Assembly (NCBI GenBank): GCA_018389105.1
Contig: JACATO010000632.1
Location: 558,001-622,000, forward strand
DNA length: 64,000 nucleotides
Source of the DNA: Nautilus pompilius
Lineage: Eukaryota; Mollusca; Cephalopoda; Nautilida; Nautilidae
Direction: 5' to 3'
The notes beneath the pieces are model-generated. The model saw only the letters and a program-made list of their open reading frames with translations, was not told where the DNA came from and made no database searches. The position numbers were made by a program, and so were the translations under genes. Shown here piece by piece: positions 37,323 through 50,800 of this stretch; position 1 is the stretch's first letter; each line of letters begins with the position of its first letter.

Positions 37323-37536
37323 CATTAGAGGATTAGTAAGTCTCTGACCTCTGAAAAGGGGACTAGGGCCCAGGTTGTGGAAAATGAGTCATGGCTGCTT
37401 AAAACCCTTCAATTATAAAGGCCGGCCTTTTTTAAATTTATTTTTATTGTTATTATTAGTGGCAGCTTAATGCTGGAGATGTCTTACCTGGCTGGCTGGC
37501 TCCCTTATGCTTGCTGTTGGCAAATGAATAGATTAA

Positions 37537-37800
37537 ATGCATACAATTCAACATAATGCTGGAGACGTGATTACCAAACACTCCATTTGTCAGTATTTGT
37601 ATGATGAACAGAAAAGTCTGGCACTGCTGAGATTCGGAGAAGAAGAGGGAGGCAATCCAAGGAAATCCTCTTCAAACCATCTGGCAAAAGGAGCCTACAC
37701 TTATGGTGCTACAGCTGTGATTGTTCGTTATCACCAAGATGCATACCGTCCATTTTACTTCCTTTCTAAGGATAATGGAGGAGAAAATAATGTTATTTGA
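37537..37800 (+). CDS. Unrecognised 87-codon open frame
   Basis: Starts at ATG 37537 and ends at TGA 37798-37800. Its composition is more balanced than most frames here (QYLYDEQKSLALLRFGEEE, AYTYGATAVIVRYHQDAYRP), with no low-complexity run. I do not recognise a domain, signal peptide or membrane segment. It lies 200 bp beyond the hAT terminal repeat. It may be a chance frame or a fragment of an old coding sequence. Confidence 0.15.
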   Translation: MHTIQHNAGDVITKHSICQYLYDEQKSLALLRFGEEEGGNPRKSSSNHLAKGAYTYGATAVIVRYHQDAYRPFYFLSKDNGGENNVI

Positions 37801-38089
37801 AAATTCCAACTTAATTTTTAAAAAATTGAAAGATAAATGAAGACTAATTTAATTCATTCAGAAATTTCATTGGTAATCAGTTTTGATAAATGATGAAGTT
37901 CTAGGTCTTTCATGCGGTATAAAGAACAAGCATAAAATACAAAAAGCCATCTGGATTAAAACTTTGCTGCTGTAGGATCTTCACCGTAGTTACTGGGAAA
38001 TTGCCCAACCAAACCCCTTCGGTGTTAAATCAGGACTAATTTATTGTTGGTTGGGAGGTAAAATTCAAAACCCCCACACAAAATATCAA

Positions 38090-38495
38090 GATTAGGAAGA
38101 AAATACCCAGAATTCTCAGATTATTTTTCCGATATTGAATGGTAATTTGTTTTACACTGAGTAAGTCATCAGAACCCTGCACATCTCTCAGCTCTGCCAT
38201 TAAAATATAAAACCTGTGGGAGAGGCCACACACACACATTTCTGTCCCTAGGGGTAGGGGGACCTGTGTTATAAGCCATCTCCTCTTCTTACATTAGCTC
38301 CTCTCTCAGCTGCTCAGACAGAGGCTGGGGAGCTGATAACCAGAGAGAGATAGCAGAATGTCGTTCTTACGCAAGACTCTTATTGGAAATTATTTTTATA
38401 AATTCCAAGAATCCAACTTGTTATTTTGATGAGTACAGCTTAGTTTGAAGAAGTTAATGCAATATTCCAAAACTCAGCCTTATAAAGACACTACT
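38090..38495 (+). repeat. Direct repeat, left copy (possible LTR)
   Basis: About 406 bp, nearly identical (roughly 94% by eye) to 39554-39955 in the same orientation, with a start-to-start distance of 1464 bp. It contains a TATA-like AAAATATAAAAC and a (CA)n run. It ends at ATAAAGACACTAC, after which the left copy runs into (CTA)n. Weaker similarity seems to extend upstream (about 37970-38089 versus 39390-39553). It resembles a long terminal repeat of a non-autonomous retroelement. Confidence 0.7.
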
Positions 38496-39553
38496 ACTAC
38501 TACTACTACATCATGTATCAACTCTAAATTTTCCAAAAACACCGCCATGAGCCTGTGTGTTACAAAACAAGCAAGCAAGCTTCAGGAAGGAGTACAAACC
38601 CTCCCTCCACACTACACCAGTGACACCTCAGAGCTTGGTCTGGTGAGATGCTGTGCTTCAGATCCAACTCTGTCTGCTGCTGTTCCACCTTAGATATATA
38701 CACCTGGATCTCAACAGAAGCCTTGTGTGATTTTATAATTATTATTGTTTATTTTTAAAATCTGGACTATTATCTCAGAACCAGGCAGCTCACTGTCTAG
38801 CCATCCTCTCTTAATAATGGCCATGCTGTTCACCTGGAAGGTAGGAGAGGACGTCAGCAGAGACTGGGAGACTGCTAAATCACAGATAAAGGTTTCGAGT
38901 GAATCCAGAATTGTGCAAAAGTGGTCACACATTGAAAATTTGGTACCAATAATAAATAAACCAGTTAAATACAAGTGAAAAACTACGAAAGCTGAACTAT
39001 GCTGTATAAACAGATCTAATAATGAATTAATGTAAATATAGGATACAACAAAATCTCTCACACATACGCTAAATAATATAAGTCGAGTAGATTGGAATCA
39101 AGTCAGTATGGATTTAGTACAGTTTTATTTAGAGAACCAAGCAGGGACACTGAAATTAGAGGGGTTCCTCGCTGGATCAGAATGGATGCCACAGTGACAC
39201 CGGTTGAAGTATCTTACCAATCACAAAGGCCACCAGCTGAGTATTTTCTGCATTCATTGAACGGTGTCAGCTACGATACTAAATTGAACTGGCAGAGATT
39301 GAAAGTAGAGAGCATTTTTTTATTGTCTGTGGTCATTTTGTAAATGTCAAAACACAAAGCCTCTGGTTAATACTGTTATTCTCCTCAACCGTAACCACTG
39401 GAAAACAGGGTACATGGTTATTTCAACCCCAGCTACTGGGGAACAACCTAAATCCCTTCCGAGTTAATAAATTAATATTGATTTTTTTTTTTTCCTTTTT
39501 ATTTTTGCCAGTGGGCGGAGCTTTAAACTCTGACATGTGACATATAGAGACAG
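38496..39553. other. Interval between the direct repeats
   Basis: About 1.06 kb. It starts with a short (CTA)n tract and shows only small open frames (38445, 38711 antisense, 39092). None resembles gag, reverse transcriptase, integrase or a transposase. This would be the internal part of a non-autonomous element if the repeats are LTRs. Confidence 0.5.
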
Positions 39554-39955
39554 GATTAGGAAGAAAATACCCAGAATTCTCGGATTATTTTTCCGATATT
39601 GAATGGTAATTTGTTTTACACTGAGTAAGTCATCAGAACCCTGCACATCTCTCAGCTCTGCCATTAAAATATAAAACATGTGGGAGAGGCCACACACACA
39701 CATATATCCCTGAGGGTAGGAGGACCTGTGTTATAAGCCATCTCCTCTTCTTACATTAGCTCCTCTCTCAGCTGCTCAGACAGAGGCTGGGGAGCTGATA
39801 ACCAGAGAGAGATAGCAGAATGTCGTTCTTACGCAAGACTCTTATTGGAAACATTTTTATAAATTCCAAGAATCCAACTTGTTATTTTGATGAGTACAGC
39901 TTAGTTTGAATAAATTAGTAGAATATTCCAAAACTCAGCCTTATAAAGACACTAC
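39554..39955 (+). repeat. Direct repeat, right copy (possible LTR)
   Basis: Partner of 38090-38495, with the same start (GATTAGGAAGAAAATACCCA) and the same end (ACACTAC). Differences are a few substitutions and small indels, for example around 39700-39720 and 39850. The interval 38496-39553 has no recognisable coding region. No clear primer-binding site or polypurine tract was found next to the copies. Confidence 0.7.
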
Positions 39956-41949
39956 CTGTATTATGCGTAATATCAAGAATTAGAAATAATTTTGTAAATC
40001 CAAAGATGTCTGTAGAGGAAACTAATTTCTGATGCAATTATTTTAAAGACAAACCCCTTTTGAAAACTTGGAGTTATTCTTTTTAGAGTGATATGATGTT
40101 GGCACATTCATTGCTAAAATTATGCATTAATTATAGATCCTGATGGTAAGCTGTGTTCTTTCATTCATTTGTCGTTTTACAGGATCACTTGGATTATTGT
40201 TCGTCGAACAGTGAATGAATACTAACAATAGCTACAAAGTATTTTATTATTATTATTATTTTTGACAAAGAGAATCCAGGTAGACAAAGGCTAGGATCGA
40301 ACTTCTGTTGCTTCAGGTTTTTATTGTTGTTTTAAACATTTTTTTCAAATGAATGACATTTGCCACCTCAACCAAATTCAATTTTTTTTTTATATTTTAA
40401 CTGTTTGTGTCTCTTCACTTTTTGAGAGCCAGCAATACGGAAGAGAGAGATTATGAAAACATCTTCCACAAACCCACAATTCCATGCTCTGAAATTTCAA
40501 ATATATCTTAAAGGAATATTGGAGTCAGTTCCGGAGCAGACCTAATTTACTACAGAACTGAAATAACATACCTGCAAATACCCTTAATTTCAAGGCAGTT
40601 TCAGTAAATCTAAACTTTTAACAGTTTCCACAGATGCATGGAGGGGTGAATAAATGCTCTTCTGTGAATAAGACCACAAACAGCTATGTGTGTCATAGTT
40701 GTGCTGTTCATCACTGCTTTCTTTGAAAATATTTAATTATTTTTATGTGCCTTTAACAATTTTTAACTAATAATTTTAGCAACATCAAAGCTGCCTTATT
40801 TTCTTTTGTTATTAAAGAATGAGCTATTATCATATCCGCTGACCACCTGTCTGAGTCTACCTTTGGGTAGGATCTTATGGAAACTTGCACTATATCTGAA
40901 CTAGTTGGGAGGTCATGAATGATGCTGCAAGCTGTCAAACCTGGTAATTCAACTTTCTGCAAACTTTTTCCAGGGCTGGTGAATTGGTTGGTCAAGGTTA
41001 TGAAACTGGAAGGTTGCCTAGATGACATTAGCTATGTAGATTATCCAGTTTAAATATTGCCTTAGTTCCAAATCTGTGCATCAGCGGAACTGTGACCACC
41101 TCATGATGCTGTCACATTACTTCTGAGCCCTCCACACAGAAAAGACTAGGTCTCTTGTTCTCGATGATTGGCACCCCACAGCAGAACGCTTTCCCCACCA
41201 AACACACGAGTCTCTGGCATGCAGTTGTGATGTCTGCCAAATATAAAAATCCTTGGAAAGGGTCTAAAGAGGGCAGTAATTTATGGAAGATAGATAGTGC
41301 CCCACAACTTTGCCATAGCCTGGCCAATCAGTTACTGAGCCCAAGTAGGTTATCCGCAACTAACCCTTGTAAAAGGTAAGCCTACTTTCCAGGACTCCTT
41401 AATATGGATTACATCTTAGGAATTAGCTGCAGACCAGAACTGCTGATATCATCCACATGTGTCCATTTATATGTCAAGTCTTTGTTTGTGAAATTGGTGA
41501 AATAGTTTTAGATTTTTGAAAAAGGTACATCACAAATTTAAATAGCATTTTAAATGTTGAAGTAACTTGCTGCTGAACAAAAACAAAACTTATATCACCA
41601 AAACAATCAGTCATGTAATCTAGATCATGAGCAACAAGAGTATAAAAGTAAAAGTTAAAGGTTATCCACATGGCTCCAAAACTTAATGCATTAAGTATAT
41701 CCAGTTTTGAGGTCTGCAATATCTCCTGTTAACTGATAGGAAGGTTTAAATATTCCCAAACTAAAGCACCATAATAAAATCGTTTCCAGTGAAACCTTAA
41801 CTCATCTTTAGTATCAGCATTACAAAAAGATTCATCTATATTGAGATACCATTTCCATTGAAGGATATCTACCTATCTGTCTGTCTGATGATGTCTCCAG
41901 ACATGATGGTGTCTGTTAGTTTGCTTTATTTACATTGATGGAAAGATTT
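39956..41949. other. Intergenic DNA, unassigned
   Basis: AT-rich. A 91-codon antisense frame (40753-41028) and a pair of overlapping frames at 41112-41379 have protein-like composition, but I recognise no domain in either. Confidence 0.5.
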
Positions 41950-42500
41950 TTGCAGTGTTATACCGCTATAGTTAGACAGATTATTTACTTAGAAAATGTG
42001 GGAATAACAAAACCACCATAAATGGTTAGAAATTTACAGATGTGAAGTGATGTGTGACATGAGTGAGGACCTTATCATATAAGAGTGGATTGTTTGTCTT
42101 TGGTGAACAATGCTCTTGATATCAAAGAACACAATGAGCAATAGCTTTCCATGGGATCTATCAGTTTGGCATTTCTTCAGTCATGGTGACAAAGGTGACT
42201 TCCTCACACAACTCTGGACCTTCATCTCAGAGTTGTATGGGTAAACCTGTGTTTTGTCTTTTCTTTTGGTGATGTGGTCCAAAATAATTGGACTGTTATC
42301 TGTAGCCATCTTCAATTTCACTGCGGTGTCAAGTCATCACTGCTTCTGCTTGTCTGCCAATTCTTGGGAACAAAATGTGCAACCACACAAGACATTTTCA
42401 AATCTTCCGTAAGCATTGCCAGACAGAAATTGCATGAGATGCCTAATGTTGCAGCTACGAAGCTTTGTCAATGTGGATAAGCTGAAAAATTACCTGTGCA
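41950..42500 (-). mobile_element. Highly decayed mariner-like element
   Basis: On the - strand two blocks of a mariner transposase survive in order. AMLTEDLKMSCVVAHFVPK (about 42363-42418) matches the end of the HTH domain. KLLLIVFFDIKSIVHQRQ (about 42095-42148) matches the conserved core segment. The spacing is shorter than in an intact gene, and frames break between them. Limits are approximate because no terminal repeats were identified. Confidence 0.6.
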
Positions 42501-44553
42501 GTAGCAGTGCAGCTTGTCCATGACCATCAGCTGAGTTTATCATCCATGAATTCACATCCTGCCACTCACACACACAAAACTTGCTCAGAGCACCTGACCC
42601 ATAGGCTGCACTTGATACCTGTAATGCATCTGCAATAGATTTCCCAACTTTTGTATAACACTTGATGTCCACTGGTTTACATAGCAGTGGCTTTCAACGC
42701 ACACACACACACACACACCATCTGTGAAATGCATTTGCAGATACAATTAAAGCAGTCATTGCCATTTACTGTAGGGATAGGTGGATACAGATGCTTTGGT
42801 CCTCTCACAGTTTCTTTGATTTCTCTCTAGCAAACCGCTAGTAAAGAACATACATCTATTTGTTGGTTTATAGAGTCATTAAAAACATGTAAATTCATTG
42901 TTATGTATAATATTTGCCTTTAAAAACTAACTTTACTATTAAAACAAGTAGTAATGTCCAATGGATAATAGCAGCATTTGTTTCTATTGGAGTAAAATAG
43001 TATATTGGAATGGGATGACATATTATGCCCCTACATTCGGCTAAGTTTGGACTGTAAGATGGCTCTTAAGTCACGCAGTTCTCTATATATTTAAAATTGC
43101 AAATATTTATTTTTTTAAGATTCTGTCTGCAGTTACATCTAACATAATGCATTCTCAGGTCGTTATCTGTTTTTAGAATGATGGAATGGTTGCATATTGT
43201 CTTGCACTTGTTCTGCTGGTCAAATGGCATCATTTTTAATATGTAGACTTCACATTCCCCCCAACACAGATGTTTGGTCAGAAATATTGTTGTGACATTG
43301 ATCCAGAATGGCTATCTGCAGATACTGAGAGTTATATATCCAGTACCAGAATTATGATGCTTGCTGAGACAAATTTACACTTTTCAAACTATTTTTGCTC
43401 TGTAACTCAGTTCATAATCCCCTGCTAACGATTATCACTTTGACGTGAAGACAGAAAATTAATGAATTTTCCATTAATGCATTAAATTTCTATAAAAGAA
43501 TAATCTTGCCCCATATTTTGAGAAAATGATAAATATTGATTTTATATCTGCATTTTTCTTTATTAAAGTTTTTTCTTTCTTTCTTTAGTTCTGAAGACAT
43601 TTCTAGAAGAAATACCTGCAGGTCACCAGTCTCAGCTATTCTGTAATTCTTCCGCTTTAAGAAATTTACCAAAATAAAAACATTTGCTGTCTGAGATTGG
43701 AAAGAAGCGAATTGTTATCCTTATATTGTTATCGTTTATGAACTCATCCAATTTACTGAAGGTTCACCGAGTTCGCAGCAATGTTTGGGAAAGGATGGCC
43801 ATTTTAGATGATTTGACATTGATTCTAATAATACTTCTGCGTTGAATAGTTCAGCTTGGTTTCTTGGTATTGATGCTTTAGTCAGTCACATGTCTGTTAC
43901 AGCCATTTCTAACCACCTCGTAATATTGTGTAACTCAAAATATAAATGTTTTAAAAAAATGAATTCGATAGAAAAAAGAACAAATGCAATTATTATGTAA
44001 TGTACCAAAATGAATTCTTTTTATACTTAAGAAAGACTTGAGATTACTCGTCAGTTTTCTTATCATTTTGCTTTTGCATGACTAGATATTATTTACCCCA
44101 AAACCTGAGATTCAGTAAGTACTAATTGATAATTAATTAGTAATGGTTGGAAACTAATTGAGATGCCAGATTATTTTAACTTTGACTCTACAGTAAAAAT
44201 TCTAACCCCTTGGCTGCACTATCATCAGAAATGTCTCTTTCTATGTTTGTGTTTTGGGTAAGAAACGTTTTTCGTTATGCGCTTCTAGATTTTTAAATCT
44301 CTATGTAAATATATATCATAAAATGTTTTAAAATAAATATAAACATTTAATTCATTTTTGCACAAATTTTCTTATTCATAAAATACTTTAGAAAGATGTA
44401 CCATCTTACCATGGATAAGAAAGTTAATACCTAATATTACTTTTCTGTTTTCATTACTTCTTAAAATTAGCAGCTTTCATGATAAAATTTCTTCCCAAAT
44501 TAATTGCTAAAGATATATGTGATGTGCACAAGCATTCTAAATATTTCAAATTG
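42501..44553. other. Intergenic DNA, unassigned
   Basis: Contains an (AC)n microsatellite at about 42700-42719. AT-rich, with no supported genes or transposon ends. Confidence 0.55.
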
Positions 44554-44882
44554 AGCAGATTATGTAGAAGTACACCAGGAAAAAGGGAGAGATAATTGTA
44601 GAAACACACCTGTAGATGCACCTAGAAGTAAATGGGTTAATTATTTGAAGATGTTCCTAAATTATGTAGAAGTACACCTGCATACATGTGTCGTGTGTCC
44701 AAAAGGAAGTAGTCATATTGTAGAAATACACCTGTAGTCGTGCGTAAAAGTAAACAAGTTATTTGAAAATGTGTCCAAAAGGAAATGGGCTAATTATGTA
44801 GAAGGTGTATACACCTGCATGTGTATCTAGGAGGGAGTGGGTTAATTATATAGAAGTAGCCTGTAGGTATGTTCAGAAAGAA
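44554..44882 (+). repeat. Degenerate minisatellite with CACCTG motifs
   Basis: About six units of 45-65 bp share a core like TAATTATGTAGAAGTACACC followed by TG(C/T)A, then AAAGGAAATGGG or a variant. Cores begin near 44562, 44597, 44653, 44717, 44797 and 44848. Four of them retain an intact CACCTG E-box. Confidence 0.75.
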
Positions 44883-47800
44883 ATGGAGTAATGCACTGTT
44901 AATAATTTCAGCAGTTCAAAAACTGCAAAGTCATTATGTAATTCTAGGTTACAGAAGCGAAGTACTTTTACAATATCAATTAGGCTTGAGAATACTCCAA
45001 ACAGCCGGTCTGTTATCAGAGTCGTTGATAGCAGTCTCTTCTCTTTTTTAAACCATCATTTTTCAAAGCAGCAGCTTGTTAACATATCCACAGAGATAAG
45101 GATGGAACTTGGATATCCAGCAGGAAGTGGCTTGCTCTTTAGAAGACAGACCACTGATACTAACAGGAACTGGTGATAACATTAACTCCCCCCACCCTGA
45201 ACAAGCCCCCCAGGGCAAAGCCACACCTCTACATCTTCATCTCCCAGTCATTATGGAGGCTGATATAGAACACCTGGGCCAATCACAGCTGTAACTATCA
45301 TCTGACAGTTTTAAGAGTAGTATGCAAACAGGCGTTGCAATGGGAAAAGTCAGACTTATCTGAAGTAAAATCTAAAGGATATTTTAAGGAATGTTCTTCT
45401 TGGTAAAATATGAATCACAGACCATCCTCATATGCCAGAGAGTAACATTTCTTTTAAAAAAGTAAATTAACTGCTAAAGCAGAAAGAAATACTTTGTCAA
45501 GCGTACCAGATAAACTGATTTCCACACGACCATTGAGAAGCGTCTTTTAACTGATAGCTGAAGTTCTGGAGGAAATTTGGTGTTAGGATATTAAATGTCC
45601 TCAGAGCCTCTTGCATCATGTTGTAGATGGTCATGCTCGGTAGTTCCAGGTTTTAGTATATATACTTAGAATAAGCTAAATGCTTAAAAATATTAGTTTT
45701 ACCTGATTTAGACATGGGGCATTTGACGGACAATTTGATAGAGGTTTTCAAATTAATTACAAGTTCTGTCCCTGTGAAAAGATGTAAAAACTTGTTTATG
45801 GCTGCTACCAACGATACTAAAGATCGTAATTACAAATTGGCTCCGCTATCTCTCAGAGATGGCGTGTTAGGTCAGTCTGATCTACAGGCTTCTGCACATA
45901 ACTAACCTAATTCGGTCACAGCCGCCAGCAATTATAAAGGAAATCGCTATTTTAAAAAGTTCCAAATCGTAAATGAGTAAATTGACAGCCAGTTTTTCAC
46001 ACACCATAAACCAGAAATAATGCAAAAAAAAAAAAACCGTTTTCTAGTTCTTCTAGCCGTTTTGTGCCGAAATCGGCCAGATGACAGGTAAATTGAAGGT
46101 GGCTTTAGTAAGAAAACTTCCCATGTGAACAGCAGCTCAAGAGGCGGGGAGAGATAATACAGTTTGGCCAAACACACAGGAAGAAATGACTGCGGGAATC
46201 GGTTCTCTCCTCATTCACACTTCTGTACTGGATACACGTATCTGCGAGTCCCTAGTTGTTTGGGATCCATATTTGCTAGAGCTCACATGAAAGGCCTGTT
46301 AATGTTCTCCTTCCTACCTCCACCACAGGCAGGCAGTCCATTACCTGTTTTTTTTTAGGGAAAATTGCTTTGCTTGGCATAAAAAAAAAATATTTTATCG
46401 ATGGCAGCTACGCATTTATTCTGTTAGCTTTGGGATCAATACAATTAACCCTTTGCATGTTCAGTGCATTCGCAGTAAACTATGAATGCCTGCAGACTTT
46501 ATGCGATGTCAGGTTACCTGTTGCATTCCCCGTTCCAGGGCATGCAGGCTAGCTGACCACAAAATTAGGGATCACATGAGACGTGAAAACAAAATTCTGT
46601 CCAATTGGTTGGTCACCTGTAATCAGTGTGAAAGTCACATGCATCTATTCAACAACAACACTTCTGTTTCCCAGGATCCTTGTATAAGCCAGGCAAAGGC
46701 TTACCTGGGAAAGATAGATTACAGTGTTTTTTCTGAAAACTGTCACCTGTACGTTCATGAGATGGAAGCGTTCGAAATGCCACCACCACCAAGCAGATTA
46801 CTGCACTCAATAAATGTTTCTTCTTCGCTGGAGAGTTTGCATTGGCTGTCCATAAAGTGAATTCCAGTAAACTAAAGAATCTACACAGTCTCCAGTAGTT
46901 ATGTCATTTCAGTATTTTCATGTCTGGTCTCTGTGTGAGATAATTTTATAGATTATCCAAATAATCTCTAATGCTTCTACTGTTTGTAACTGATGGAAGA
47001 TGGAGTTTTTTAATGCTGTTTTTAATTAGCTTATCTTCAATTACTTTTCAGTTAGTTACTCAAAATATTAACAAATTTGTAATAATTTTCTCTTTTTCTA
47101 ACTAGTAATCTAATTTGTAGACAACAGATACATCTCTTCAGACTGCTAATAGATACCAGTAGTTGGATAAATTAACTTCTACTGTAAGGTTACTATGTCC
47201 TATATGAGAAGATGCCCCGTTCTCGTCAGTACTTGTGTGCAGAAGGTTCTTCCAAGTTGAATGGTGAATTATTTAAGTGTTGCTAGCACAGTAGGCAGAT
47301 CTATCAAAAGTCCTTACTAGAACTCTATATTTTTAGATGTGGGAGAAAACCCAGATAGAAGCTGGTGAAAACTCATCTATTTCTTAGCCATGGATAGAGT
47401 CAACAATTTTAAAGAAGAGAGAAACTATATTTGATAACATAGGCCATTTTAAACTTCTTCAGATTTGCTTTTGGGCAATGCTACAAGTACCAGCTATAAA
47501 GCATAAACTTATTGAAGGGATATATTTTTAGGGTCTTCATCCTACTAATTGCCACAAAGTAGTTCCAGTGTTTCTTGAGATATAGTAATGTGTTCTCTGT
47601 CAAAGCATTCCAGCTATATATACTCTATTTTTTGTTCAAGATATTTCTCTTCTTTTCCCATTAGTATAGGGCCCAAATTTGAATAATGGTCAAAGAAACT
47701 ATATGCAGGTGCCAAAGACATGAGTTTCTAAGAGGGGAGAGGTCTCAAGGCATGCTTCCCTAGAAAAGTTATAAAATTTATATTTTCTGAAGTACAGTTT

Positions 47801-50800
47801 CTTGCCTTTCTGAGTGCATACTACAAAGTTATTGCCACAACCTTTGTTAACTTCACATTAATTCACAGCAGAAGTCCAAAGACCATGTTTAGACTATTGA
47901 TAATGAGTAGCTTAACGAGAGTAGATGGAGTTGGAGTAGAGGTTCCTCCATCTCAAGACTAGAGCTAATTGAGAATAGTCACAGTAATTTTCCCTCAGAA
48001 CTAGTACTGTGATCAGAGTCTGTACAAAGCAGTTTGTCTTACAAGCTAGAATTAATGGTATGGCATTTTTGTTTGATAGTCTTTCTCTGAAATTTTGTTT
48101 GTTCTTCGATACCGTTGAGAAGATTCTCTTATCGTCAATATTGCTGCAGAAAAATCCGCGTGTGCTTTGCTACATCGGACAACAAGTCAACCTTGGCATT
48201 TCCATATTCCTGTTTCAGTCGGTCTTTGTAACTCCCAATTCTATGAACTCAGTCACGGTCAGCCATACTCTCAGGCAAGAGCTGATATGCATGCAGTCCA
48301 TTGATAGATTCAAAAATAAGGAACCTTTCTACAAGATATAGCACGCTGTCAAAGATAGCCATTTTTCTGCTTTCAAACTGGAGAACTTCAGCATGCTATA
48401 GCAGATCATCAGGAGGATCCGATCCTTGGACCCTGCAGGTTTACTGCCATCCCTGACATTTCCTCGAAGGCTGTAACCTGGACACCTGCTTAACAATTTC
48501 TGCATGAAACATGTCAGCTCTCCTCTCATTACAAGTATTTTAGGTTCCTCAAATTAAAGCGACCCATTTTCTTCAGAGAGAAAAGGCATGAGAAGATATA
48601 CTTATCTGTCTGTGCGAGGATAAACAAAGTACCTATGTAGTCTGCTTGCCTGTGGTCAGACTTAACTTCCTGCTGACTGGCAAAGTAGCTTTTAAGATTT
48701 TGATACTGCATCAGTACCTTACCTATACGCACCTCACCACTCAACCATCTTGTTTCCCATATTTCAGCACCTTCATCTAATCTTGCTCACAGAAGCAGCT
48801 TTGGAGAGATTTGTCACTTTGTTGTTTTCTCAAAATAGTAAAATCAAACAACCCTCCATCAAATCCTGTCTCCAACAAACACTTTTGGAGCACAGCAAGG
48901 GAATTCAGCTTTGTATGTACTGCCATTCTACTTATTTAAAGTTAGTATACAGTCTGTTGTGTTTCCTCCTGCATTGTCCACAGAGTGCTGTATTGATTAA
49001 ACGCCTTCCAGGTTTGTTCAGATATTTTTTTTTGCACTACAGACAAAAACGAGGCACAGGTGCAAAACGGCAGCTTTATCTCAAAGATCTGGACAACTAA
49101 CGGGTGGACAAATGTTTTCTGTTCCAGTGGCAGAGCTGATCCATCCAAGTTGAGGCTGAATGAACCCAATATTTTTGGAGAGACTGCGCATCCATATCGT
49201 TTTGCTGGGATACTATCAGGGAACATCTCTCAAAACAAAGGGTCTTGCGTGAGCGACAGCTTCAAATGGAAGATTGTTCGTGTACAGTGCCCCGGCACGA
49301 GTCAGTTTGTCAGCAGCAGAGAAAGTTGTCACGGAGCTTACAGTACGTGACTGTCTGTGGCAGCTTTTGATGTTCAGTACTTCTCTACATTTCTCTTGTC
49401 TCGGCACACTACTCCAGAGCTTCTATTACACACCTAACTAAATAACAATTAATATTGATACATTTTTCGAAATGGACAAAAAATGTAGTCTTTTATAGAT
49501 CTATCTTCGCTTCACATTAAAAATTTTTGAAAAATGGATATTCGCTTATAGAATTTTCATCTTGTTGAAAGCAAATGTGCAGTCAGACAGGCTCTTCTAC
49601 TGGCATTCCAGTGACGAAGACTGAACCAGAATCTCCAAAACATTAAGTCTGTCAGTACAGTCAGTGCTTGTTGGACGTGAAGAGGTACCATGGTGCATGC
49701 AGCGCATCCCACACACATTCCAGTCAAGTGGCTGTTTCTATCCTTTCTGTCATCAGTTTTTTGAAGATTTTAATGGCTGTGCGTCATTAGGAGTCTCAAA
49801 ATCTTCCAGCTCCCTCCTTCGCTGCTACAAAAAAAACAACAATCACATATCCCTTGTCATCGTTCCCTTGCCAAATGCAAAAAACCAAGCACCGTTAATG
49901 TTTCCCAAGTTGTCGTCGCACTGGCTGACATTAGCATTTTTTCGTTCCCCATAGAATTTTGGCCCCTAACACAACATGCCGATGGATTTTTGCAGTCAGG
50001 TGTCACATATTCTTTGCCAAAAAGATCACCACAAGCAAATGCAGACCAAATGCCACCAGACCTGGTCACTTGAGAGTGATGCATTAGATAGATCACTTAG
50101 CATACATAGCCTAGACTCCCTGTCACCCCCTGGACCATAAGAAACAGCAGAACTACCTTCACGGAAGAAGTCAGATAACAAAGGATGGGTGCCTAAAGCA
50201 GATGGTAAGGTACTGTCATATAATTATGTGAAGTTACACATGTCATGCTAGTGTGTAGTTTAGGGTACTGACAAATGGCGATTATTTTAATACAATTTAT
50301 TAATTAGCAATTAAAATTCTTGGTTTGCATGAATGGAGTCTCACCCAGGTAGCTATGGCTCTGATTTCAAAAAATGAATAATTCTGATTGTTTACTACAA
50401 TAGCAAACTGGATTTTTTGCTAATTTAGCACTAATGTTTCTTATACCATTCAAGATCGCTAAATATATTACTGAATGGGCAAATTCATCAGCAATTAAAC
50501 AGCTTATATCTTACATAATGCTTTCAGAATGCATAATTCAACTAATCTATGTATATGTATATATATAAGTATCCCCAGATAAGCTTTAAGAATTCTTTGT
50601 TTAATGTTGCACCGATATAAAGGTAGTATCCATATATATACATAAAAGGCATAGCTAAATGATATAATAAACTATAGATTTTTGTCAAATGAGATATCAC
50701 AAAAATCTGTAATCTAGTTTAATGTTTTTATTGTTTTCTAACTTAAAAAAAAAACGGGGCTAAAAGGTTCAGGAAGGGCAAAAAATAGTTGGTTAATTTG

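Noticed and set aside
46486..46860. 124-codon open frame
   Set aside because: No recognisable domain, splice context or start context. Composition gives no reason to prefer it over chance in a 64 kb window.
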